The notes beneath the pieces were generated by a model, which was not told where the DNA came from, did no database searches, and worked only from the letters and a program-made list of their open reading frames with translations. Positions 7,487 through 14,485 of a DNA stretch of 16,485 bases are shown here, piece by piece. A program made the translations under genes and the position numbers. The stretch's first letter is position 1. Each line of letters starts with the position of its first letter. Origin of the DNA: Spirochaetota bacterium (GTDB lineage Bacteria > Spirochaetota > UBA4802 > JAFGJZ01); the NCBI GenBank assembly GCA_023396665.1, contig JAEWVL010000294.1:1-16485 (forward strand), read 5' to 3'.

Positions 7487-8623
7487 CTATTTTTTGTCCA
7501 TCGAATCAAGTTGTGCCTCTACCTGAACAATGAACTGCAATACGACGTGATCCGGTTTATACATTTTCACATATATTTCTTTTGCCCTGGCAACATCATC
7601 CCTGGCCTTTCCTGTCTCGCTTTTTTCGATGTAGTACAGTCCGCGATACAAACGGGTGTTCGCCTGCACAAGCTGATTTTTGGGAAACTCTTTCTGCATG
7701 GCATCGATGAAAACAAGAACATCCTGTGCATACGGCGCAATCAGATAATCCTGCACAATATTCCGTATAATCTGCGGGTTTTCGGGATCCATCACAAAAT
7801 ACATCTTCGCATAACGCATACTCTCCTCGCGTTTCTTCAACACAAGGGTCATTCGAAAAGCGAAATAACAGGCATCAGTCTTGAACGCAACTTCGCTGTA
7901 GTTTTGCCGGGCAATTTCGGCGTGCTTCAGTGCAAGATCATATTTCTCAAGAAGCATACAACTATAGGCATAATTGTAATTGTTTATCCCTTCGGAGGGT
8001 TTCATTTCGATAGAGCGCAGTAAAAGCACATTGGCCTCGCTTATCTGCCGTTTCTCGAGCGCCAGATAACCTAGTATGAAATAACTATACCAGTCAGAGA
8101 CATTGCTATCGTGTGCAATCTGCAAGTACTTGCTGGAAAGATCCTTGTACTTCTGTTGATCGGCCGCATCCATACTAAACGCGAAGTAAAGAAGTTTCTC
8201 ATAATAAAAAACCCCCAACTTGTGATGCAGATTCTTGTTTGCTTCGTTCTTCTCAATTCGGCGCAGCAGTTCTTCTTCCGGTGAAAAGTTTACTATTGAA
8301 GTAGCATTGGCTTCGCTTCGAATTTTCTGGAGGCTTTCGCCCTCCTTGAGATCAACGAGTGCAAACAGTTTATGATCGAGGCTTTTCGCGAAATAATTAG
8401 TACACAAATCTGTTTTCAGCAAAATGATCTTTTCATCATTATTTTTCGGATCAGCCTTCTCAAGTAAATTATAAGCACTGAGATACTTTTTTGCGGATAC
8501 AAGCCTGTCATACTGTTCCTCATAGCTGTCCTGCTCCGCAGAATACAAACCGCCTCCGAGATAAAGCAAAATCGACATTGCAAGCATAATACGGATAATT
8601 CCCGTTTTTGATCGTCCGCTCAT
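7487..8623 (-). CDS. Secreted or periplasmic TPR-repeat protein
   Basis: This 378-residue protein has a basic N-terminus, a hydrophobic stretch at about residues 9-26 and a likely signal cleavage near Leu-Tyr-Ser-Ala-Glu. The rest is helical and contains at least two recognisable tetratricopeptide units in the middle (Gly-Tyr-Leu-Ala-Leu-Glu-Lys-Arg ... Leu-Leu-Arg-Ser-Ile-Glu-Met-Lys-Pro, then Asn-Tyr-Ala-Tyr-Ser ... Tyr-Asp-Leu-Ala-Leu-Lys-His-Ala-Glu), with degenerate repeats on both sides. TPR proteins are scaffolds for protein contacts; no specific function is recognisable. It begins 10 bases after the stop of the alcohol dehydrogenase gene, with a GGGGGA ribosome site inside that gap, so the two are very probably co-transcribed and perhaps translationally coupled. 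Its stop is followed by 126 bases with no evident terminator hairpin. Confidence 0.8.
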   Translation of the reverse strand: MSGRSKTGIIRIMLAMSILLYLGGGLYSAEQDSYEEQYDRLVSAKKYLSAYNLLEKADPKNNDEKIILLKTDLCTNYFAKSLDHKLFALVDLKEGESLQKIRSEANATSIVNFSPEEELLRRIEKNEANKNLHHKLGVFYYEKLLYFAFSMDAADQQKYKDLSSKYLQIAHDSNVSDWYSYFILGYLALEKRQISEANVLLLRSIEMKPSEGINNYNYAYSCMLLEKYDLALKHAEIARQNYSEVAFKTDACYFAFRMTLVLKKREESMRYAKMYFVMDPENPQIIRNIVQDYLIAPYAQDVLVFIDAMQKEFPKNQLVQANTRLYRGLYYIEKSETGKARDDVARAKEIYVKMYKPDHVVLQFIVQVEAQLDSMDKK

Positions 8624-8633
8624 ACATCCCCCG

Positions 8634-9758
8634 TCACATTATCACATTCAGTGAACGCTCCAGGACAAGCCGAAGCTCATCACCGGATGGCGCAACCGCA
8701 CTATTTTGCAGATTACGGCTAAGTAATGCCTTATTGGTATACACCGAAAGCGCATCCGAACTGATCGTCTCCCGTTCACCCAGAAGCGCATTCAACAGCC
8801 GTTCCAATTCCCCGATTGTTGACAAACCGGCAGCCCTCAGAATTTTTTCGCGCAAATCACTCCGTTTCTCCGCAACCAGACGCAGATAACTTGCCAATAA
8901 CAGTCCGTTCGCTCTGCCATGAGCGATATTGTTAAAAAAAGTTAAGGAGTATCCCAAAGAATGTACGACGGTCGTACCGGTCTGCGCAATAACCATTCCC
9001 GCGAGAAGCGAGGCACACAACAGTTTTTCACGCAGTTCGAATGATGCGTTTCCCCCGTTTTCTTTGATTTGGCACAGCGCGCCCAGGGCGTCAATAATCA
9101 GGGCGATACTCTCCTTTGCAAGCGCATCTGAAACAGTATTCGCCCGCTTTGTCAGCATTCCCTCAACCGAATGCGAAAACGCATCGAGCGCGGTGGCAAT
9201 TGTAATGTCGACAGACAGATCAAGAGTATAGGTCGCGTCAAGAAAAGCTGTTTGCGGAAAAAACGAATCGCCAGAAATACTCATTTTTGTTTGTTCGTTT
9301 TCGTTTGTCAAAATTGAATACGGTGTCACTTCAGAGCCTGTACCGGCGGTTGTCGGAATAAAAACAAGCGGAAGCACTGGCGAGCCGTAGGGACCCTTAA
9401 AAATATCCTCTCTGTCTATCTTCTGCGCGGCAAGAAGAGCGATCGCCTTCGCCGCATCCATCGGAGAACCGCCGCCGATCGCAATTATGAATTCGGCACC
9501 TGATTCCCGTGCGATTTCAGCCCCTTCATAAACGCAGTCCACCGTGGGATTTGGAGCAACACCGTCATAGACACGATAAGACACTTTTTCCGCATGTAAG
9601 GCCTCATCGAGATCATCAAGAGAACCGTTTCGTTTTGCCGAGTTTGCTCCGCTTACAACGAGTGCCCGTTTGCCGTATAAAGAAAACAGACCACTGTTCT
9701 TTTTAACACAATCCTTTCCGACAAATACCCTCGTCGGCATATAAAAAGTAAAATCCAT
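8634..9758 (-). CDS. Iron-containing (group III) alcohol dehydrogenase
   Basis: This 374-residue protein belongs to the Fe-ADH family (FucO/AdhB/butanol dehydrogenase type), cytoplasmic NAD(P)H-dependent enzymes that interconvert alcohols and aldehydes. The nucleotide-binding motif Gly-Gly-Gly-Ser-Pro-Met-Asp-Ala-Ala-Lys is at 95-104 and the Pro-Thr-Thr-Ala-Gly-Thr-Gly-Ser-Glu motif at 135-143. All four expected metal ligands are present: Asp192, His196, His266 and His280, so it should be active. The substrate cannot be told from sequence. The start at 9758 is fixed by GGAGGTG four bases upstream; the frame extends to 9815, but those codons show no family similarity and overlap the leader. 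It is the first gene of a two-gene operon with the TPR protein. Confidence 0.9.
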   Translation of the reverse strand: MDFTFYMPTRVFVGKDCVKKNSGLFSLYGKRALVVSGANSAKRNGSLDDLDEALHAEKVSYRVYDGVAPNPTVDCVYEGAEIARESGAEFIIAIGGGSPMDAAKAIALLAAQKIDREDIFKGPYGSPVLPLVFIPTTAGTGSEVTPYSILTNENEQTKMSISGDSFFPQTAFLDATYTLDLSVDITIATALDAFSHSVEGMLTKRANTVSDALAKESIALIIDALGALCQIKENGGNASFELREKLLCASLLAGMVIAQTGTTVVHSLGYSLTFFNNIAHGRANGLLLASYLRLVAEKRSDLREKILRAAGLSTIGELERLLNALLGERETISSDALSVYTNKALLSRNLQNSAVAPSGDELRLVLERSLNVIM

Positions 9759-9792
9759 TCCCCACCTCCGGCATATCAGAGCGCTTAACATA

Positions 9793-9868
9793 CGGCAACT
9801 TCGAATAAGCAACACAAGCAGGTGTTTGCCTCTCTCAGCATTGCAATTCTTAGAGCTTCGAGTTGCCG
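9793..9868 (-). other. Predicted structured 5' leader of the alcohol dehydrogenase mRNA
   Basis: On the minus strand a 12-pair stem with one bulged A can form between 9857-9868 and 9793-9805 (CGGCAACT then CGAA pairing with TTCG-A-AGTTGCCG). It encloses 51 bases with two possible inner hairpins: GTGTTGC (9815-9809) against GCAAACAC (9829-9822), and a weaker CTCT/AGAG pair. The result resembles a three-way junction about 35 bases before the ribosome site. I recognise no known riboswitch class. Pairing was found by eye and no folding energy was computed. Confidence 0.4.
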
Positions 9869-9912
9869 GGATTATTTACTATTGATTCCAGCACATTACA
9901 AATTCAGGGCAG

Positions 9913-9921
9913 ATCATAGCA
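9913..9921 (-). promoter_or_regulatory. Extended -10 promoter for the alcohol dehydrogenase operon
   Basis: On the minus strand this reads TGCTATGAT, a TGN extension plus a five-of-six -10 hexamer. The -35 is weak (TTTGTA, 16 bases upstream). A start near 9906 would give a leader of about 150 bases that includes the whole predicted structure at 9793-9868. Confidence 0.4.
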
Positions 9922-10151
9922 TATGAATAAAAATTACAAAGAAAATTTTATCAAAAATACAAAACCGTATTCAACGAACGACAAGATATGAAAAAAGTTC
10001 TGTGCATTTAAACAATACCGTCTATATACGTAAGTCTTTTCTTTTTTTTCGCTTTTTTCCGGTTCGGAACGCATGAGCGGGCAGCGGCAAATGGAGATCG
10101 GAAATCACCGTTAAGAACTACAGCTAATAAAACGGGATTTTCATATTGTAA

Positions 10152-10180
10152 TTGACGCCGGGATTGCCTGTTGTTACGAT
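10152..10180 (+). promoter_or_regulatory. Sigma-70-type promoter for glgB
   Basis: TTGACG (10152-10157) and TACGAT (10175-10180) are separated by exactly 17 bases. The expected transcription start is near 10187, only about three bases before the first ATG of the frame at 10190. This bears on the choice of glgB start. Confidence 0.55.
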
Positions 10181-10189
10181 ATAAGCGCT

Positions 10190-12163
10190 ATGTCATTTCT
10201 GTCATACAATGCGACAGAGTGTCAAAGCAAGAGTAACGCGAATAGCGAATGGCAGCTTTCGATGAAAATACCCGATTTTGACTTCATATTCACCGATTAT
10301 GACATATATCTGTTCAATCAGGGTAATCTTTTTGAACTTTACAAGAAGATGGGTTCCCATCCCTCAATAAACCGTAATCGCCGAGGTGTTCACTTTGCCG
10401 TGTGGGCGCCGAACGCCTCAACCGTATCTGTTGCGGGAACGTTCAACGACTGGACCGAGCATGCACACCCCATGATCTGTCGCCGCAGTTGCGGCATCTG
10501 GGAGTTATTCATACCTGAAGTTGCCCCGGGTGCAATGTACAAATACTACATCAGAACAAGAGAGGGATATCTTCTCGAAAAGGCCGACCCCTATTCACAG
10601 CTCAACGAGTATCGCCCGTTTAACGCATCTATTGTTTTCGAATCCTCATACAGATGGAAAGACAACGAATATCTTCTGCATCGCCAGCGTGAAGACAGCC
10701 AGATAAAACCTGTATCGATATACGAAGTACATGCCGGAAGCTGGCGAAGACATGAAGACGGAAGCTGGCTTTCTTACCGGGAACTTGCGGATGTTCTTCC
10801 TGCTTATGCCCTTGAATGCGGTTTCACTCACATTGAATTTCTTCCCCTGATGGAGCATCCCTTCGACGGAAGCTGGGGTTACCAGGTAACGGGGTTTTTC
10901 TCATCAACTTCGAGATTCGGAACCCCCGATGACCTTCGTTTTCTTGTCGACGCCTGTCATGAGAATAACATCGGCGTCATCTTCGACTGGGTACCGGCAC
11001 ATTTCCCCGCAGACGCATTTGGTCTTGCCCGCTTTGACGGAACAGCGCTCTACGAATACGCCGATGCCGCAAAGGGGTATCACCCCGAATGGAACACCTA
11101 TATCTTCGATTATACAAAAGAAAATGTCCGCAATTTTCTTATATCCAGCGCGTTGTTCTGGATCGATGAGTTTCATGCAGATGGCATACGGGTGGATGCA
11201 GTTGCTTCAATGGTATACCTCGATTATGCCAGAAATTCCTACACTCCGAATATTTACGGAGGCAAGGAGAATCTTGAAGCCGTTTTCTTTCTCCAGTCAC
11301 TTTCTTCCGAGATCATGCTGCGACACCCCGGCCTTATCTACACGGCCGAAGAATCCACCGCATGGCCGAATGTGACTGGCGAGGCCAAAACGGGAACAAT
11401 GGCTCTGGGATTCACCTACAAATGGAATATGGGATGGATGCACGATTTTCTTGAGTATATGACGATCCCGCCTGATCAGAAAAAAGATCATCACAATAAA
11501 CTCGTATTCTCCATGGACTACGCATATAACGAAAAATTCATTTTGCCGCTCTCACATGACGAAGTTGTTCACTGTAAACGTTCGCTTGTAAACAAGATGC
11601 CCGGAAATGACAAGGAACAGTTTTCGGCACTACGGGCTTCTTACACATTCATGTTCACGCATCCGGGCAAGAAACTCCTTTTCATGGGCGGAGAACTTGC
11701 CCAGAAAAAGGAGTGGAATCATGACGCACAGATAGATTGGGATCTGCTGAACGAAGAGCCGCATATCCGCCTTCATACGTTTTTTAAAGAACTAAACGGT
11801 CTTTATCGTTCAAAACCCGCCCTTTTCGATAATGATTTCGCCAAATCCGGCTTTCAGTGGCTGCAACGCGATGCGGCTGATACATCGGTACTAGCATTTC
11901 TCAGAAGGGCTCGCGATCCCGAAAAGGTGCTGCTTGTGGTTATAAACTTTCGACCGGAGCATTATGAGGGATACCGTATCGGAGTACCGGTAAAAGCTTT
12001 ATGGAAAGAATTATTCAATTCAAACGCAAAGATATTCGGCGGCAACGACGAAGGCAACAGGGGGGGATTCGATTGTGAGCCCATACCAGCCCATACGATG
12101 GATTATTCACTGCCGCTCACCATACCGCCCTACAGCGCATTGATATTTGAACCGCAGCGATAG
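10190..12163 (+). CDS. glgB: 1,4-alpha-glucan branching enzyme (GH13)
   Basis: This cytoplasmic enzyme cuts alpha-1,4-glucan chains and rejoins them by alpha-1,6 bonds in glycogen synthesis. The 657-residue frame shows the typical layout: an N-terminal segment, a CBM48 domain (from about residue 64; Ala-Val-Trp-Ala-Pro-Asn-Ala then Gly-Thr-Phe-Asn-Asp-Trp), a GH13 barrel and a C-terminal beta domain. The four GH13 regions are intact: Asp266 in region I, Arg334 and the nucleophile Asp336 in region II, the Ala-Glu-Glu-Ser-Thr acid/base region at 386-390, and His456-Asp457 in region IV. Two starts are possible. The ATG at 10190 would sit almost at the predicted transcript end. The ATG at 10262 begins just before the conserved Asp-Ile-Tyr-Leu-Phe-Asn-Gln-Gly block and fits the family well. 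Neither has a clear ribosome site. No other glycogen gene is in the window. It ends four bases from the convergent chemoreceptor stop. Confidence 0.95.
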   Translation: MSFLSYNATECQSKSNANSEWQLSMKIPDFDFIFTDYDIYLFNQGNLFELYKKMGSHPSINRNRRGVHFAVWAPNASTVSVAGTFNDWTEHAHPMICRRSCGIWELFIPEVAPGAMYKYYIRTREGYLLEKADPYSQLNEYRPFNASIVFESSYRWKDNEYLLHRQREDSQIKPVSIYEVHAGSWRRHEDGSWLSYRELADVLPAYALECGFTHIEFLPLMEHPFDGSWGYQVTGFFSSTSRFGTPDDLRFLVDACHENNIGVIFDWVPAHFPADAFGLARFDGTALYEYADAAKGYHPEWNTYIFDYTKENVRNFLISSALFWIDEFHADGIRVDAVASMVYLDYARNSYTPNIYGGKENLEAVFFLQSLSSEIMLRHPGLIYTAEESTAWPNVTGEAKTGTMALGFTYKWNMGWMHDFLEYMTIPPDQKKDHHNKLVFSMDYAYNEKFILPLSHDEVVHCKRSLVNKMPGNDKEQFSALRASYTFMFTHPGKKLLFMGGELAQKKEWNHDAQIDWDLLNEEPHIRLHTFFKELNGLYRSKPALFDNDFAKSGFQWLQRDAADTSVLAFLRRARDPEKVLLVVINFRPEHYEGYRIGVPVKALWKELFNSNAKIFGGNDEGNRGGFDCEPIPAHTMDYSLPLTIPPYSALIFEPQR

Positions 12164-12167
12164 CGAT

Positions 12168-14168
12168 CTAGACTTTGAAATAATCAACATCCCTTTTCAG
12201 ATCCTCGGCCATATTGGACAGTTTTTCGACAGTCCCCGCCAACTCCTGCGCTCCGGATGCATTTGCCTGCGTATTTTCGTTGATCGAAGCGATAGAGCGG
12301 ACAATTTCGGAAATTGCGTTTTTCTGTTCCTCGGTTGCATTCTTCATTTCTTCAGAACGCTGACGCATACGTAAAGCCTCCGCGTTCACCTTTTCGTTAA
12401 CATCAAGCTGCTTCTGCATAAAGGTCCCGAGATCATTCATCATTTCACTAATTCTGTTCACACTCTCAATGACTTCGGTTATGGTGGCACTTGCGGAATT
12501 GACGCTCGTCTGTCCCTTGTCAATCTGCTCGTTATTCTGATGTATAAACTTATCGATCTCCTTAATGCTCGTCGCAGTCTGATCGGCGAGCTTTGATATC
12601 TCATCGGCTACGACAGCAAATCCCCGCCCCGCATCTCCCGCCCGTGCAGCCTCAATTGCGGCGTTGAGCGATAACAGGTTTATCTGTTCGGAAATATCGT
12701 TAATGATATCAACAATTCCCGTCATCTCTTTCGAACTGTTCAGGATGCTCACCATACTGTCGGTCATGGCGTGCAGAGATTTCTCACTGGATTTCGCGGT
12801 AAAGGCTATGATGTTGGATATCGACAGCGTTTCTTTGAGATTATTTCCCATCTGCTTCATATTCTCGTAGAGTGCTTCCATGTGCCCGATAAATTCGCCA
12901 AGACTTCTGTACTGATCAAGCGACTCGCTGTTAATGTTCTCTATACCGGCTGAAACCTCCTCGATGGTGGCACTAATCTGCTCGGCCGAGGCGGCTTGAT
13001 TCTGTGCGTTTTCAGAAAAAGTCGTCGCCGATACCGACATTTCCTCGGAACCGACTGAAAGATCCGATGCATTCCGGGCAATATCTCCTATTAAGGAATG
13101 CATTTTTTCCAGAAACGCATTGAAATGCCTCGCCATTGTTCCGACTTCGTCACTGCTTTTAACACTGATTCTTCCGGTAAGATTTCCGTCAGAAAGTGTC
13201 TTTATTACATCAACTGCATTCAGCACGGGAGTGGTTATTGACCGTGCAACAAAATAGGCGAACACAATACCGGTAAATATGAACAGCAATGAAACGATGA
13301 TTATCCACTGACGCATGCGTTCGATCGGTTTAAAGACATTGTTTTTGTCCGATCCGACTGCCAGTGCCCACCCGGTTTTGCCTATGGGCGCAAAGCCGAA
13401 AAAGCGTCCGACACCCTCAAAACTGAATTCCTCGTAAGCGCTCTCACCGGCAATCATGCGAGTGAACATGGCGGCATAAGCACGGTAATCGGGGTTTGTC
13501 TCGGCTTCCCTCTGAAAATTTCGCTGACCGTTAACCAACTCACGGTCATGGTGGCCGATAATCGTGCCGTTTTCGTCAATTATCAGAGAATAACCGTTGG
13601 CGCCGTACATCATATTGTCAGAAATGAGTGATATCCATTCAGCATCAATCTGCGCGACCAGCACAGAAACGGTTCTGTTATCATCACCCCGAAGCGGTGA
13701 AGCGACATACATCACCGGTCTCCCCGCAGGCTGAAGAATTTCTATGCCTGAGTGTACCGTCGTTCCGGAAAAGGCTTTATTGACAAAATCGCGACCATCG
13801 AAGTTCGCTCTGTTCCCGCTTTCATACAGTACATTTCCGTTTGGAAATACGATACCCATGTCAAGAAGGCGAAGCCGGGCAGTCTCCTGCTTCAACACAG
13901 GTTTCTGCAATTCCCAGTCCATCGAACGCAGCTCCTGCCGTTTTGCAATTCCCTCAACCGCGACGAGATATATTTCCAGTTTATTTGCAATCTGGTTGGC
14001 GCCAAAGCGTGCCACTATCGGTGCATTTTCGACCAGCTGTTTTCTGGCGGCATTATGTGCCTGATAATAGGCAAAGGCTCCGATTCCAATTGAAACCGCA
14101 ACGAGCAAAAGAACTATGAGGACGGTCAGTTTACGTCGTATCGAAGCGCTATGAGCAATTTTATCCAT
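12168..14168 (-). CDS. Methyl-accepting chemotaxis protein (dCache sensor, HAMP, signalling domain)
   Basis: This 666-residue inner-membrane chemoreceptor has TM1 at about 14-35, a periplasmic dCache-type sensor at about 40-275 (with Phe-Asp-Gly-Arg-Asp-Phe near 123 and Tyr-Val-Ala-Ser-Pro-Leu-Arg at 154-160), TM2 at about 288-308 and a HAMP domain to about 360. The long helical signalling hairpin follows, with its highly conserved tip at about 492-528 (Glu-Gln-Ile-Asn-Leu-Leu-Ser-Leu-Asn-Ala-Ala-Ile-Glu-Ala-Ala-Arg). It should bind CheW/CheA and control motility. The sensor lacks the Arg-x-Trp-Tyr pattern of amino-acid-binding dCache domains, so its ligand is unknown. There is no C-terminal CheR-docking pentapeptide. 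The ribosome site is weak (GCAGGT next to the ATG). No che genes are nearby; orphan receptors are common. Confidence 0.93.
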   Translation of the reverse strand: MDKIAHSASIRRKLTVLIVLLLVAVSIGIGAFAYYQAHNAARKQLVENAPIVARFGANQIANKLEIYLVAVEGIAKRQELRSMDWELQKPVLKQETARLRLLDMGIVFPNGNVLYESGNRANFDGRDFVNKAFSGTTVHSGIEILQPAGRPVMYVASPLRGDDNRTVSVLVAQIDAEWISLISDNMMYGANGYSLIIDENGTIIGHHDRELVNGQRNFQREAETNPDYRAYAAMFTRMIAGESAYEEFSFEGVGRFFGFAPIGKTGWALAVGSDKNNVFKPIERMRQWIIIVSLLFIFTGIVFAYFVARSITTPVLNAVDVIKTLSDGNLTGRISVKSSDEVGTMARHFNAFLEKMHSLIGDIARNASDLSVGSEEMSVSATTFSENAQNQAASAEQISATIEEVSAGIENINSESLDQYRSLGEFIGHMEALYENMKQMGNNLKETLSISNIIAFTAKSSEKSLHAMTDSMVSILNSSKEMTGIVDIINDISEQINLLSLNAAIEAARAGDAGRGFAVVADEISKLADQTATSIKEIDKFIHQNNEQIDKGQTSVNSASATITEVIESVNRISEMMNDLGTFMQKQLDVNEKVNAEALRMRQRSEEMKNATEEQKNAISEIVRSIASINENTQANASGAQELAGTVEKLSNMAEDLKRDVDYFKV

Positions 14169-14206
14169 ACCTGCACCAATAGGAAAAAATACTGTATATT
14201 CATTAC

Positions 14207-14235
14207 ATTATCATCAGTTTTATTCCAGAAGACAA
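14207..14235 (-). promoter_or_regulatory. Sigma-70-type promoter for the chemoreceptor gene
   Basis: On the minus strand, TTGTCT (14235-14230) and GATAAT (14212-14207) are exactly 17 bases apart. A start near 14200 would leave a leader of about 32 bases. The TAAA/GCCGATAA pattern of flagellar sigma-28 is not present, so the receptor seems to use the housekeeping sigma factor. Confidence 0.5.
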
Positions 14236-14421
14236 CTCTAAAACCAAATAAGTGTCATATTTATACAAAAAAGTAACTGAAATAAAGGGGATTGCTTTTT
14301 GTTAAGAACATTTACAGAAAACTTCATCGCAACACGCAGAGTATACGAATACATCGACAAGCATTTGAAAGCAGTCTTTCTAGAAAATCTATCGAGGTAG
14401 AGCAAGGGCTGGGAGCTAACA

Positions 14422-14479
14422 ACGGGGTTTTATTGGACGGAGCACCGTCATATAATGGAATGAAACAACGATGCCCCGT
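14422..14479. repeat. Nested inverted repeat downstream of glnS
   Basis: ACGGGG (14422-14427) pairs with CCCCGT (14474-14479). Inside it lies a tight hairpin, GACGG-AGCA-CCGTC (14436-14449). It sits just after the glnS stop on the minus strand. There is no adjacent T-run, so it could be a Rho-type 3' end structure, part of a dispersed repeat, or chance. Confidence 0.35.
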
Positions 14480-14485
14480 CTTATG

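Larger units (their letters stand above)
9759..10189. other. Divergent intergenic region between the alcohol dehydrogenase and branching enzyme genes
   Basis: These 431 bases hold no convincing gene. The left third is a structured leader for the dehydrogenase (9793-9868). An extended -10 for it lies at 9913-9921, and a second possible start signal further upstream pairs TTGAAT with TAAAAT around 9943-9974. The centre (about 9930-10070) is rich in A and T, with homopolymer runs. The right end carries the branching enzyme promoter (10152-10180). A small TTCCG/CGGAA hairpin near 10055-10070 is preceded, not followed, by a T-run on the plus strand, so it is not a terminator. Confidence 0.5.
14169..14485. 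other. Intergenic region between the glnS stop and the chemoreceptor start
   Basis: These 317 bases contain the chemoreceptor promoter (14207-14235) and a nested inverted repeat (14422-14479). A plus-strand open frame crosses into glnS but has no family resemblance and is taken as chance. No intrinsic terminator with a T-run was seen for glnS. Confidence 0.5.

Noticed and set aside
7460..8023. Plus-strand open frame of 187 codons
   Set aside because: It lies antisense to the TPR gene, has no family resemblance and no ribosome site; it is a shadow of the real frame.
9793..9868. TPP riboswitch, because the leader contains CTGAGAG
   Set aside because: The other conserved TPP segments are absent and the neighbouring genes have no thiamine link.
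12164..12167. Bidirectional terminator between glgB and the chemoreceptor gene
   Set aside because: The stops are four bases apart and no GC-rich hairpin with flanking T and A runs is visible around them.
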